This document shows positions 42,861-51,137 of a stretch of DNA of 64,000 nt, piece by piece. How positions within the stretch are numbered: position 1 is the first letter of the stretch; each line of letters opens with the position of its first letter. The position numbers were made by a program, and so were the translations under genes. The notes beneath the pieces were generated by a model that was given only the letters and a program-made list of their open reading frames with translations, ran no database searches and was not told where the DNA came from. The stretch covers positions 248,001 through 312,000 of the forward strand of contig NZ_JBLWWF010000001.1 in NCBI RefSeq assembly GCF_048268085.1, read 5' to 3'. The stretch is from Neptunicella sp048268085 (GTDB lineage Bacteria; Pseudomonadota; Gammaproteobacteria; Enterobacterales; Alteromonadaceae).

Positions 42861-45371
42861 GTGATGTTAGTAATGGCTAGACAAAATCGGCAGCCTCTTA
42901 TGCTTAAACTAGCGCCTTTGGGATTGGGTAAATCTGTCTTAATTGGTGTTTTCAGTGCTGCATTATTAAGTTGTGCAAGTTTCCCTATCGAAAAAATGCA
43001 ATCCCATAATTACAGCCAGCGGATCAAATTTTTGGTGATGCATTTTACGGCAATTGATTATCAACAGTCGGTAACCGCGTTAGTGGATGAAGGTGGGTTA
43101 AGTGCTCATTACCTGATCCCGGAAAGTCATGATCCAAGTTATCCGGATGATGAGTTGAAAGTATTGCAATTAGTCGACGAAAACGAGCGAGCCTGGCATG
43201 CCGGATATAGTCATTGGCAAGGACGGGATGGAATTAATGATCAATCCATCGGAATAGAAATCGTTAATGTGCCAACCTGTAATCGTGCCGAGCCAGTGCA
43301 GAGTGAAATTATTGCTGAGCAGCATGAGAATGGTGCTGATCGGCTGTGCATTTTCCCCGATTATGATCCTAAGCAAATTGAGCTATTGATCGATTTATCC
43401 AAACAGATATTGGCACGTAACCCGGATATTGAACCTACCGCTATTATTGGTCATGCGGATATTGCGCCGACTCGTAAAAACGATCCGGGTCCGCGTTTTC
43501 CCTGGTATCAATTGTATAAAGCGGGCATCGGTGCATGGTATGACAACGATACTATCGACAAGTATTGGAATATGTTCAAACAGTATCCTCCCACTATCGG
43601 CCTAGTACAGCATGCTTTGCATAGCTACGGATATGGTATTCAGGAAACCGGTCAGTTCGATCAACAAACCCTTGATACTATCTCGGCCTTTCAAATGCAT
43701 TTTTTGCCTTGGCAGGTATCAGGAGATGCTGATAGTAAAACGGCCGCCGCAGTTTTTGCCTTACTAGACAAGTATTTCCCAGCCAAGTTGACTAGCTTGC
43801 TTGAACGCTATGAATTGGAAAAAATTGCTCCAGAGCAACCAGTGGTCGCAATGAAAAACGGCCAGATCGATCAGGTGTTTCCTGAACAAAATCGCAGTAC
43901 TCGCGAGTTGGTCAATGATCGCGGTATTTTCAAAGCCTATCAGGGCCGAGGTGAGATAATCATTGATAATATTGACGCAACATCGGCAGATATTTATATC
44001 AATGGTGAAAAACTCAATATTGATCTACCGCTTAAGCCATACCAACGCTATCAATACAGTTTGGCACGTCGCACTAAAGATGAAGACAACACGTTACGGG
44101 TTGATAATGTTCAACCGGAAGGAGCCAGCCTTAACATTCGCATTCCTTACCCTGAACTTGTGGATGCAACGGGGCAAAATAAAAACCGTTTCGCACAGGT
44201 AGACAAGTTAATTAATACCGACATTGAAAATGGCTTTCCAGGCGCTGTATTAATGGTGGTTAAAGATGGCAAAATTCTGAAAAATACGGCCTATGGCTAT
44301 GCACGCAAATATGCTGATGGCGGAGCACCTCTGACTCAGCCGGTACCCATGCGCACCGATACACTATTTGATTTAGCTTCGAATACCAAAATGTTTGCCA
44401 CTAATTTAGCGCTGATGAAACTGGTTAGTGAAGGCAAGCTCGATGTAAACCAGCCCTTGATGAAGTATATGCCTGAATATCGAGGGGGCGGCCGTGAAAT
44501 GCGCTTAGTCAAAGACTTGTTAACTCACAACGCTGGTTATGCACCGCAAGTCCGCTTTTTTACCCCAGATAATAATTTGGGCGAGGCGTTCTTCTCACAA
44601 AATGCGGCTCGGACGAAACAACTTTTATTAACTCAAGTACCGTTTGAAGTGGGACGCCAGACAAAACGCATGTACAGCGATACGGATTATATGTTGTTGG
44701 GCCTGTTGGTGGAACGCCTTACCGGAATGCCGCTGGACAGTTATGTGGAACATGAGATCTATCAACCATTGGATCTGCAAAACACCTTGTTCAATCCACT
44801 TAAAAAAGGTTATTCCAAATCGCAATTCGCGGCCACCGAAATACACGGTACCAGCCGGGGCGGTCGGATTAACTATGACAATATCCGTACCTATGTATTG
44901 CAAGGTGAGGTACACGATGAGAAGGCCTTTTATTCTCTAGGTGGTGTTGCCGGTCATGCCGGATTATTTTCTACCGCCAAAGATATCGCCGTATTGTCAC
45001 AAGCGTTGTTAAATCGCGGCGGCTACGGTGACAAGCAACTGTTTAGACAAGATGTACTGGATCAATTTGTCAAACCGGATGATGGTGATGGAAGCTTTGG
45101 TTTAGGTTGGCGCCGTGCCAGCAATGGCGAAATTAAATGGCATTTTGGGCCTTATGCCAGCCCGTTAGCCTTTGGTCACACCGGTTGGACGGGGACAGTG
45201 ACAGTCATCGATCCGGAACACGATTTGGCAATTATCTTACTGACTAACGCTCGTCATACCTTAATAGAAGGTGACGACAAGCATTATGAATTCTTGGGTA
45301 AAGAGTTTGAAACCGGCAAATACGGCAGTGTGGTATCGCTGATTTATGAGGCCGTTCTTAATAAGAAATAG
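42861..45371 (+). CDS. Fusion of AmiD-like N-acetylmuramoyl-L-alanine amidase with PBP4B/AmiE-like serine hydrolase (lipoprotein)
   Basis: This 836-residue protein joins two murein enzymes. C38 in the lipobox LLSC marks a lipoprotein. Residues ~50-235 are an Amidase_2 domain with zinc ligands in VMHFTA (H61) and IIGHADIAPTRKNDPGPRFPW, and SAHYLI between them. Residues ~240-315 look like a peptidoglycan-binding fold. From ~345 a region like E. coli YfeW (PBP4B) begins, with FKAYQGRGEIIIDN, then the hydrolase motifs SNTK, YSDTDYMLLG and FGHTGWTGT. YfeW lies beside murQP in E. coli, and its Bacillus relative AmiE is an exo-muramoyl-L-alanine amidase. One polypeptide may thus strip stem peptides by two mechanisms. 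The start is uncertain (GTG 42861, ATG 42864 or ATG 42873). Confidence 0.9.
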   Translation: MMLVMARQNRQPLMLKLAPLGLGKSVLIGVFSAALLSCASFPIEKMQSHNYSQRIKFLVMHFTAIDYQQSVTALVDEGGLSAHYLIPESHDPSYPDDELKVLQLVDENERAWHAGYSHWQGRDGINDQSIGIEIVNVPTCNRAEPVQSEIIAEQHENGADRLCIFPDYDPKQIELLIDLSKQILARNPDIEPTAIIGHADIAPTRKNDPGPRFPWYQLYKAGIGAWYDNDTIDKYWNMFKQYPPTIGLVQHALHSYGYGIQETGQFDQQTLDTISAFQMHFLPWQVSGDADSKTAAAVFALLDKYFPAKLTSLLERYELEKIAPEQPVVAMKNGQIDQVFPEQNRSTRELVNDRGIFKAYQGRGEIIIDNIDATSADIYINGEKLNIDLPLKPYQRYQYSLARRTKDEDNTLRVDNVQPEGASLNIRIPYPELVDATGQNKNRFAQVDKLINTDIENGFPGAVLMVVKDGKILKNTAYGYARKYADGGAPLTQPVPMRTDTLFDLASNTKMFATNLALMKLVSEGKLDVNQPLMKYMPEYRGGGREMRLVKDLLTHNAGYAPQVRFFTPDNNLGEAFFSQNAARTKQLLLTQVPFEVGRQTKRMYSDTDYMLLGLLVERLTGMPLDSYVEHEIYQPLDLQNTLFNPLKKGYSKSQFAATEIHGTSRGGRINYDNIRTYVLQGEVHDEKAFYSLGGVAGHAGLFSTAKDIAVLSQALLNRGGYGDKQLFRQDVLDQFVKPDDGDGSFGLGWRRASNGEIKWHFGPYASPLAFGHTGWTGTVTVIDPEHDLAIILLTNARHTLIEGDDKHYEFLGKEFETGKYGSVVSLIYEAVLNKK

Positions 45372-45440
45372 CTACGAGTGACGAGCTAAAAGCAAATTAA
45401 GTTTCGAGTGGAGAGCTTCGGGCTGCGCCTCTGTGGCTAA
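45369..45440. repeat. Fragment of the dispersed GCTACGAG / CTCTGTGG intergenic repeat
   Basis: Immediately after the stop codon lies GCTACGAGTGACGAGCTAAA, followed by a TTTCGAGTGGAGAGCTTCGG stretch and GCCTCTGTGGCTAA. The same word families (GCTACGAGCTAAAAC, CTCTGTG-rich) recur in the repeat island at 58255-58883. Confidence 0.6.
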
Positions 45441-45474
45441 TGTCTTAATTATTTGAATTAAAAGGAAAATAATC

Positions 45475-47037
45475 ATGCGTAGGGTAATTGTTTGTCTGGG
45501 TTTAGTCGTGTCGTTATCACTACAGGCGAATCAGGCTAGTCCACTTACTGAACAGCAAATTGATCAGGTGGCCAAAAGGGTAATGCAGCAGTTTTCTGTG
45601 CCCGGTGCCGCAGTCGGCGTGGTTTATCAAGGTAAAGTTGTGCACGCCAAAGGTTATGGGGTGAAAGACATTCGTCACCCGGAGCAAAAGGTTGACCTCA
45701 ATAGCCTGTTTAAGATTGCCTCTAATACAAAAGCTTTTACCACCGCCGCCTTAGCCATATTGGTTGATGAGGGCAAACTCCGTTGGGATGACAAAGTTGT
45801 AAAATACTTACCCGATTTTAAATTGCATGATCCATGGGTTACGGACCATTTTATTATTAAGGATTTACTCACTCATCGCAGTGGTCTGGGGCTAGGAGCG
45901 GGAGATTTAATGATTTGGCCAAAACCTTCCAGTTTTAGCCGTCAGGAAGTAATGCATAATTTACGCTATTTAAAACCCGCTGGGGAGTTCCGGGCCAGCT
46001 ATGCCTATGACAATCTGCTGTATATTGTTGCGGGAGAACTGATTCCTGCCATTACCGGAATGCAATGGGAGGACTTTGTTGAGCAAAAGATTATGCGCCC
46101 ATTGGGCATGCAGCATTGCTTTGCAGGCAAGGTGGCTGCGGACAACATGGCCGATATGGCGACACCTCACGGTATTGTTGAGGGTAAGTTACAAGCGATT
46201 GAGCGTCCTGAGCGCGAAGGTCCCGCGGTATCATCTGCCGCCGGAGGAATAAAATGCAGTGTGACCGATATGCTGAAATGGCTGCAACTGCAATTGAATG
46301 AAGGCCAATATGGGGATGGCAAACAGTTGTTTTCTGTTGAACAGCATCAGGCCATGTGGTCATCCGAAACCATTATGCCGGTCTACGACAGCGCCAAACG
46401 TCGCGATAATACTCATTTTAGTACTTATGGTTTAGGTTGGCGTTTGAATGACGTAAATGGTTACTTGCGCGTACATCACACCGGTAGTTTAGCTGGAATG
46501 TATTCTTTTGTGAGTTTTTTTCCGGAACTCGATTTGGGGATTGTTGTCATGTTAAATCAGCAATCCAGTAATGCTCGTAGTGCGATGATGTATTCCATCA
46601 TGAAATCTTATTTGCCGGTCGCCCCTCATGACTGGGTGGCAGAGTTTATACCTAAACCCAAACAAGATGATGTACTACAGGAAGATACGTCGAACAAAGT
46701 AAAAGCTGAGTTGTATCACCTTGATAAACAACATCAATTATCTGATTATGCCGGTCGTTATCAGGATCCTTGGTTAGGCGTATTTACCCTGTCGTTGCAC
46801 AATGACAAATTGATAATGAGCTCCGAACGGGTCGTGCAATTGGTTGGTGATATGCAACCTGTGGCATCAGACAAGTTCTTGGTACGCTGGAATGATCGTA
46901 GTTTGGAAGCGGATGTATTTGCCATTTTTAATCGTGATGACAAGGGCAATATTCAGCAAATGTTATTGATACCGGAATCGGACGATATTGATTTCAGCTA
47001 TGACTTTCAGGATCTGGATTTTAAAAAGTTACCTTAA
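45475..47037 (+). CDS. Secreted beta-lactamase-family serine hydrolase with DUF3471-like C-terminal domain
   Basis: This 520-residue exported protein has a signal peptide ending near QANQA. The AmpC-like domain (about residues 28-370) has the nucleophile motif SNTK in FKIASNTKAFTTAAL, Y-D-N in ASYAYDNLLYIVAGE and HTG in VHHTGSLAGM. A C-terminal beta-barrel-like domain of about 110 residues (LSDYAGRYQDPWLGVFTLSL) resembles DUF3471. Such two-domain proteins include D-aminopeptidases and esterases; true beta-lactamase activity is unlikely. It lies between the amidase fusion and gamma-glutamyltransferase and probably shares their transcription. Activity on D-amino-acid-containing peptides from murein is inferred. 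AAAAGGAAAA precedes ATG 45475. Confidence 0.9.
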   Translation: MRRVIVCLGLVVSLSLQANQASPLTEQQIDQVAKRVMQQFSVPGAAVGVVYQGKVVHAKGYGVKDIRHPEQKVDLNSLFKIASNTKAFTTAALAILVDEGKLRWDDKVVKYLPDFKLHDPWVTDHFIIKDLLTHRSGLGLGAGDLMIWPKPSSFSRQEVMHNLRYLKPAGEFRASYAYDNLLYIVAGELIPAITGMQWEDFVEQKIMRPLGMQHCFAGKVAADNMADMATPHGIVEGKLQAIERPEREGPAVSSAAGGIKCSVTDMLKWLQLQLNEGQYGDGKQLFSVEQHQAMWSSETIMPVYDSAKRRDNTHFSTYGLGWRLNDVNGYLRVHHTGSLAGMYSFVSFFPELDLGIVVMLNQQSSNARSAMMYSIMKSYLPVAPHDWVAEFIPKPKQDDVLQEDTSNKVKAELYHLDKQHQLSDYAGRYQDPWLGVFTLSLHNDKLIMSSERVVQLVGDMQPVASDKFLVRWNDRSLEADVFAIFNRDDKGNIQQMLLIPESDDIDFSYDFQDLDFKKLP

Positions 47038-47054
47038 AACCAACAGGAAAAATC

Positions 47055-48704
47055 ATGACCTTGCGTATTGTTTATGTTTTATTGGCTTTATTTGTTGCTC
47101 CGTCGTTAGTCGCCAAAGAACAAGCGGCAGTGGCAATGCCAGACAAGTTCAGCGCTGATGTGGCTAAAAGTATCTTGCAACAAGGTGGTAATGCGGTAGA
47201 TGCAGCCATTGCCGCCCAGTTCACTTTAGCTGTGACGTTACCCGAAGCCGGTAATATCGGTGGTGGCGGTTTTATGCTGGTGTATAAAGATAAAAAAGCC
47301 GACTTTATTGATTATCGCGAGAAAGCCCCTTCTGCTGCCCAGCGAGATATGTATCTGGATAAGCACAAGAATGTTATCCCGAACAAGTCGCTATACGGTA
47401 TTTTTGCATCGGGTGTACCGGGTACAGTATCCGGAATGTGGCTGGCTCATCAGAAGCACGGTTCATTGCCATGGAAAACCTTGGTTCAGCCTGCGGTGGA
47501 TTTGGCTAAAAATGGTTTTGTCATGCCAGATAGGTTAGCCGGATACATTGGTCGTTACATTCAGCGTATGAGTAAAAAAGACATTAACCTGAATTTTGCG
47601 ACCTATTTTGGTCACGCTGTCGGTGGTGAAATCTTTAAACAGCCAGAATTAGCCGCGACCCTTGAACGCATTCGTGATCAAGGCTATGACGGTTTTTATA
47701 AAGGCAAAACGGCCGATATTATTGCGTCATTTATGCAAAAGTCCGGTGGGATTATTAACCAGCAAGATTTGGCGGCCTATCAGGCTCAGCAGCGTACACC
47801 AATCCAATCAGACTGGCGCGAATATCAAGTGTTAACCTCACCACCACCCAGTTCTGGTGGAGTGGCAATTATGCAATGGCTGAAGATGTATCAAAAAGTC
47901 AGCGCCGGATTACCCGCAATGGAGCATAACAGCCTTCCTTACGTACATATTCTGGCCGAGATTGGTAAACGCGTGTTTGCCGATAGGGCCGAATATTTGG
48001 GTGACCCGGATTTTTATCAGGTACCGTTAACACAGCTGATTGACGACGCCTATATTACCCAACGATCGGCGGGGATCAGGGTGGATAAAATTTCTACTAC
48101 TGAGGATATTAAACCCGGTTTACACGAAAGCGAGGAAACCACTCATTTTTCGATTATGGATCAGTGGGGCAATGCGGTTTCCAATACCACCACGATTAAT
48201 TTGGGTTTTGGTAGTGGCGTAGTGGTCGAAGGGGCAGGCTTTATCCTGAATAACGAAATGGATGATTTCAGTTCTAAACCCGGTGTAGCCAACGTGTTTG
48301 GTGCAATTGGTGGTAAGGCTAATGAAATTCAGCCACATAAACGTATGTTGTCCTCCATGACACCGACCATTCTACTGAAAGGTGATAATGTCTTTATGAT
48401 CACCGGTTCACCCGGCGGCACCACTATTATTAGCTCGGTCTACCAGTCTATTCTCAACGCGGTGGTGTATCACATGAATGCCCAGCAGACGGTGGATAGC
48501 CCACGTTTCCACCATCAGCTGTGGCCTAAAAACGTGATCCGTTACCATGATGGTTTAAAACCAGAAGTGACAAGTGGTTTGCAGGATATGGGCTATCAGC
48601 TGGACAATCGTCATTTTGGTGACATGCAGACCATTATTAATCGTGATGGTCAACTTGATGCCGCTTCCGAGTCCAGCGGACGTGGACAGTCTTACGTATT
48701 CTGA
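47055..48704 (+). CDS. ggt: Gamma-glutamyltransferase (periplasmic, self-processing)
   Basis: This 549-residue Ntn-hydrolase has a signal peptide ending near LVAKE. Family blocks are GGNAVDAAIAAQFTLAVTLPEAGNIGGGGFML, IDYREKAPSAA, GVPGTVSGMWLAHQKHG and the autoprocessing site with catalytic threonine in EETTHFSIMDQWGNAVSNTT; later MITGSPGGTTIIS lines the active site. It splits into large and small subunits at that threonine. GGT cleaves gamma-glutamyl bonds, classically of glutathione. In this murein locus, the gamma-D-Glu-diaminopimelate bond is a possible substrate, given that GGTs tolerate D-glutamyl donors; that link is inferred. It is 17 bases from the preceding hydrolase gene and ends the unit at a hairpin terminator. 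Confidence 0.95.
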   Translation: MTLRIVYVLLALFVAPSLVAKEQAAVAMPDKFSADVAKSILQQGGNAVDAAIAAQFTLAVTLPEAGNIGGGGFMLVYKDKKADFIDYREKAPSAAQRDMYLDKHKNVIPNKSLYGIFASGVPGTVSGMWLAHQKHGSLPWKTLVQPAVDLAKNGFVMPDRLAGYIGRYIQRMSKKDINLNFATYFGHAVGGEIFKQPELAATLERIRDQGYDGFYKGKTADIIASFMQKSGGIINQQDLAAYQAQQRTPIQSDWREYQVLTSPPPSSGGVAIMQWLKMYQKVSAGLPAMEHNSLPYVHILAEIGKRVFADRAEYLGDPDFYQVPLTQLIDDAYITQRSAGIRVDKISTTEDIKPGLHESEETTHFSIMDQWGNAVSNTTTINLGFGSGVVVEGAGFILNNEMDDFSSKPGVANVFGAIGGKANEIQPHKRMLSSMTPTILLKGDNVFMITGSPGGTTIISSVYQSILNAVVYHMNAQQTVDSPRFHHQLWPKNVIRYHDGLKPEVTSGLQDMGYQLDNRHFGDMQTIINRDGQLDAASESSGRGQSYVF

Positions 48705-48719
48705 TTAGTCTATTAAACA

Positions 48720-48745
48720 AAGGCGGATATGGTTATATCCGCCTT
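48720..48745. terminator. Bidirectional terminator between ggt and the LysR gene
   Basis: An 11-bp stem AAGGCGGATAT/ATATCCGCCTT with loop GGTT lies between the convergent genes. The T run is better on the minus side. Confidence 0.8.
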
Positions 48746-48749
48746 GTTA

Positions 48750-49733
48750 TTATCCCGCCTTTTTAAGTTTATTGCCTTGCGCCATACATTTTTTGTTTTT
48801 GCATAAAAACTGCTCCATTACCTGATTGTGTCGAAGTGAATCTGCGGTAACAATATTTTTAATATGTTTACGTAGCCAGATTAATCCTCCGTCGCGGTCT
48901 TGGCGCTTATGCCACAAACTGGAAAGCTGTGACATTTGAATATCCAGTGGTGCTTTGGTGGCGGCTAATTCCCCGTTAATAATGGCCATTTCCACTGTTG
49001 CGGTGGGTACAACGGCAATAAGATTGCTGTTTTTTAACAACGGCACCACCGCTGAAAAGTGATTAACTGTACAGGCGATACGTCGAGTTAGTCCTTCCTG
49101 TAATAACGCGGCATCGGTCATACCGGTAGGATCTCCCGACAGCGATACCAATAAATGATCGGCAGCCGCGAATTCTTTTAAACTTAAATTGGCTTTAGCC
49201 AGTTCATGACCCGGACGCATAGCACACACATAGCAAGGTGTCATGAGGTGTTCACTGCGTATGACGCTGGGAGTCTTATTAATGGCGCCTACCACCATAT
49301 CGACTCTGGCATCATCGAGTAATTGCTCAGCATTGGTCAAGGTATAGGGAATGGCATGTATATCAATGCCTGGCGCTTCCCGCTCTATTATCTGGCGTAA
49401 CGGTGCCCATAGCATATCGACAAAAATGTCAGCCATCGAAATGCGGAATGAGCGTTTGGCGGTGGCAGGATCAAATTCACGGGGATCAACAGCATCAGCC
49501 AGTAACCCCAGTGGATGTTTTATCTGATTCCATAAATTTTGCGCATAAACGGTTGGTTGGATATTACGTCCATCTTTAACAAAAAGTTCGTCCTTCCAAA
49601 CGGCTCTCATTCGGCTTACTGCGTTTGAAACAGCCGGTTGAGTCATAGCCAAGCGATCCGCCGCACGGGTAATGGAACGCTCTGTCATCACGGCATCGAA
49701 CACCATCAGTAAATTCAGCTCTTGTGGTCTCAT
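48750..49733 (-). CDS. LysR family transcriptional regulator
   Basis: This 327-residue regulator has the N-terminal LysR winged helix (LNLLMVFDAVMTERSITRAADRLAMTQPAVSNAVSRMR) and a C-terminal ligand-binding domain of periplasmic-protein fold. It resembles the NodD/PnbR/SyrM-like group of LysR proteins. Its gene is divergent from the RND adaptor-permease pair at 49876, the same arrangement as MexT with MexEF, so it probably controls this pump. ATG 49733 is preferred over TTG 49736. The C-terminal 40 residues are basic with two cysteines (QFLCKNKKCMAQGNKLKK), an unusual extension for the family. Confidence 0.92.
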   Translation of the reverse strand: MRPQELNLLMVFDAVMTERSITRAADRLAMTQPAVSNAVSRMRAVWKDELFVKDGRNIQPTVYAQNLWNQIKHPLGLLADAVDPREFDPATAKRSFRISMADIFVDMLWAPLRQIIEREAPGIDIHAIPYTLTNAEQLLDDARVDMVVGAINKTPSVIRSEHLMTPCYVCAMRPGHELAKANLSLKEFAAADHLLVSLSGDPTGMTDAALLQEGLTRRIACTVNHFSAVVPLLKNSNLIAVVPTATVEMAIINGELAATKAPLDIQMSQLSSLWHKRQDRDGGLIWLRKHIKNIVTADSLRHNQVMEQFLCKNKKCMAQGNKLKKAG

Positions 49734-49875
49734 CAATATAGCCCCTGTTTGAATTGCGAATTACTATACATCATTTTGTGTGATGTATTCTGTATGAATA
49801 TATAATTATTTTTATTTTAATTGGACGTCCATACTGCACTCCGTCGAAAGAATTTTGGTTGAGGAGCTAAAAATT

Positions 49876-51135
49876 ATGGAAACCCCTTTAATTGTAAAAT
49901 CGGTCTTGTTCGTCAGCCTTATAAGTGTGCTAACTGCCTGTGGCAATGCGGAATCGGAACAACAACCTGCGGCTATGCCAGCACCACAAGTTAGCGTGGC
50001 AACAGTGGTTAATGAGCGACTGACTGAGTGGGATGAATTCACCGGTCGTATTCAGGCCCCACAAACCGTAGTGTTGCGTCCCAGAGTCTCGGGGTATGTT
50101 GATATTGTGGCCTTTAAGGAAGGCAGTATCGTCAATGCGGGTGATACGTTATTTTTAATTGATAATCGTCAGTTTAAAGCGGAAGTCAAAGGCCTAAAAG
50201 CCGACTTGCTCTACGCGCAGAGTCAACTGGATTTAGCGCAACGCGAGCATAAACGTGCGATTGAATTATCGGCTAAGCAGGCTATTTCAGCTGAATTACT
50301 GGATAGCCGTATGGCCAGCGTGCAGCAAGCCAAAGCCAAAGTTAAGTCGGTGGGGGCAGCGCTGGACTTGGCCAAATTAAATTTGGGTTACACTCGAGTT
50401 GAGGCACCAATTACTGGCCGCGTATCTAACGCACTCATTACTCAGGGCAATTATGTCACTGCCGGGCAGAGCATTCTTACCAGTATTGTCTCTACACAAA
50501 AAGTGTACGCATATTTTGATGCGGATGAACAAACTTATCTGAAATACAGCAAGCTGGCTCAACAAGGCGAACGTCCTAGTTCCAGAAATGTGCGCAGTCC
50601 TGTGATGATGGCGCTAGCCAATGATAGTGAATTTACCTATTCAGGCGAACTGGATTTTCTGGATAACCGTGTCAATGCGACGACTGGCACGATCCGTGGC
50701 CGGGCGGTTTTTGATAATCAGGATGGTAGTTTAATTCCCGGTTTGTTTACTCGATTGAAATTGGTCGGTAGCGCCAGTTATAACGGTATCCTAATCGACG
50801 ATAAAGCCATCGGCACCGATTTGAATAACAAATTTGTGCTGGTATTGGATGATCACAATACCTTGCAATATCGCGCGGTCGAGCTGGGTGAAAAGCTGCA
50901 TGGCTTGCGGATTATCAAGTCCGGCCTGTCTGCCGGTGAAAAAATTGTGGTTAATGGTTTGCAGCGAGTCAGACCTGGAGCTGAGGTCACGCCGCAAAAT
51001 GTGGATATGGTGGCGCAACATATTATTCAACAGATCCACACTGAGCAGCAGCGTATCGATGCGGCACAACAGACAGATGAAACGGCGAGTATTGGCACCG
51101 GGCATCTGCTTGAAAGTGCTGTGGTGGGAGGTTAA
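49876..51135 (+). CDS. RND efflux periplasmic adaptor lipoprotein (MexE/AcrA-like)
   Basis: This 419-residue membrane-fusion protein has a lipobox LTAC near residue 21. The lipoyl half-domains (VLRPRVSGYVDIVAFKEGSIVNAGDTLFLID and LNLGYTRVEAPITGRVSNALITQGNYV) flank an alpha-helical hairpin (about residues 95-160), followed by beta-barrel and membrane-proximal domains. It bridges the inner-membrane pump and an outer-membrane channel. GAGGAG before ATG 49876 fixes the start. The permease starts two bases after its stop. No outer-membrane factor gene is in the operon, so a TolC-type channel must come from elsewhere. Confidence 0.95.
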   Translation: METPLIVKSVLFVSLISVLTACGNAESEQQPAAMPAPQVSVATVVNERLTEWDEFTGRIQAPQTVVLRPRVSGYVDIVAFKEGSIVNAGDTLFLIDNRQFKAEVKGLKADLLYAQSQLDLAQREHKRAIELSAKQAISAELLDSRMASVQQAKAKVKSVGAALDLAKLNLGYTRVEAPITGRVSNALITQGNYVTAGQSILTSIVSTQKVYAYFDADEQTYLKYSKLAQQGERPSSRNVRSPVMMALANDSEFTYSGELDFLDNRVNATTGTIRGRAVFDNQDGSLIPGLFTRLKLVGSASYNGILIDDKAIGTDLNNKFVLVLDDHNTLQYRAVELGEKLHGLRIIKSGLSAGEKIVVNGLQRVRPGAEVTPQNVDMVAQHIIQQIHTEQQRIDAAQQTDETASIGTGHLLESAVVGG

Positions 51136-51137
51136 AC

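Noticed and set aside
45475..47037. Calling the serine hydrolases here antibiotic-resistance beta-lactamases
   Set aside because: Only the fold-level motifs are present; domain layout and context fit peptidases or esterases of cell-wall material.
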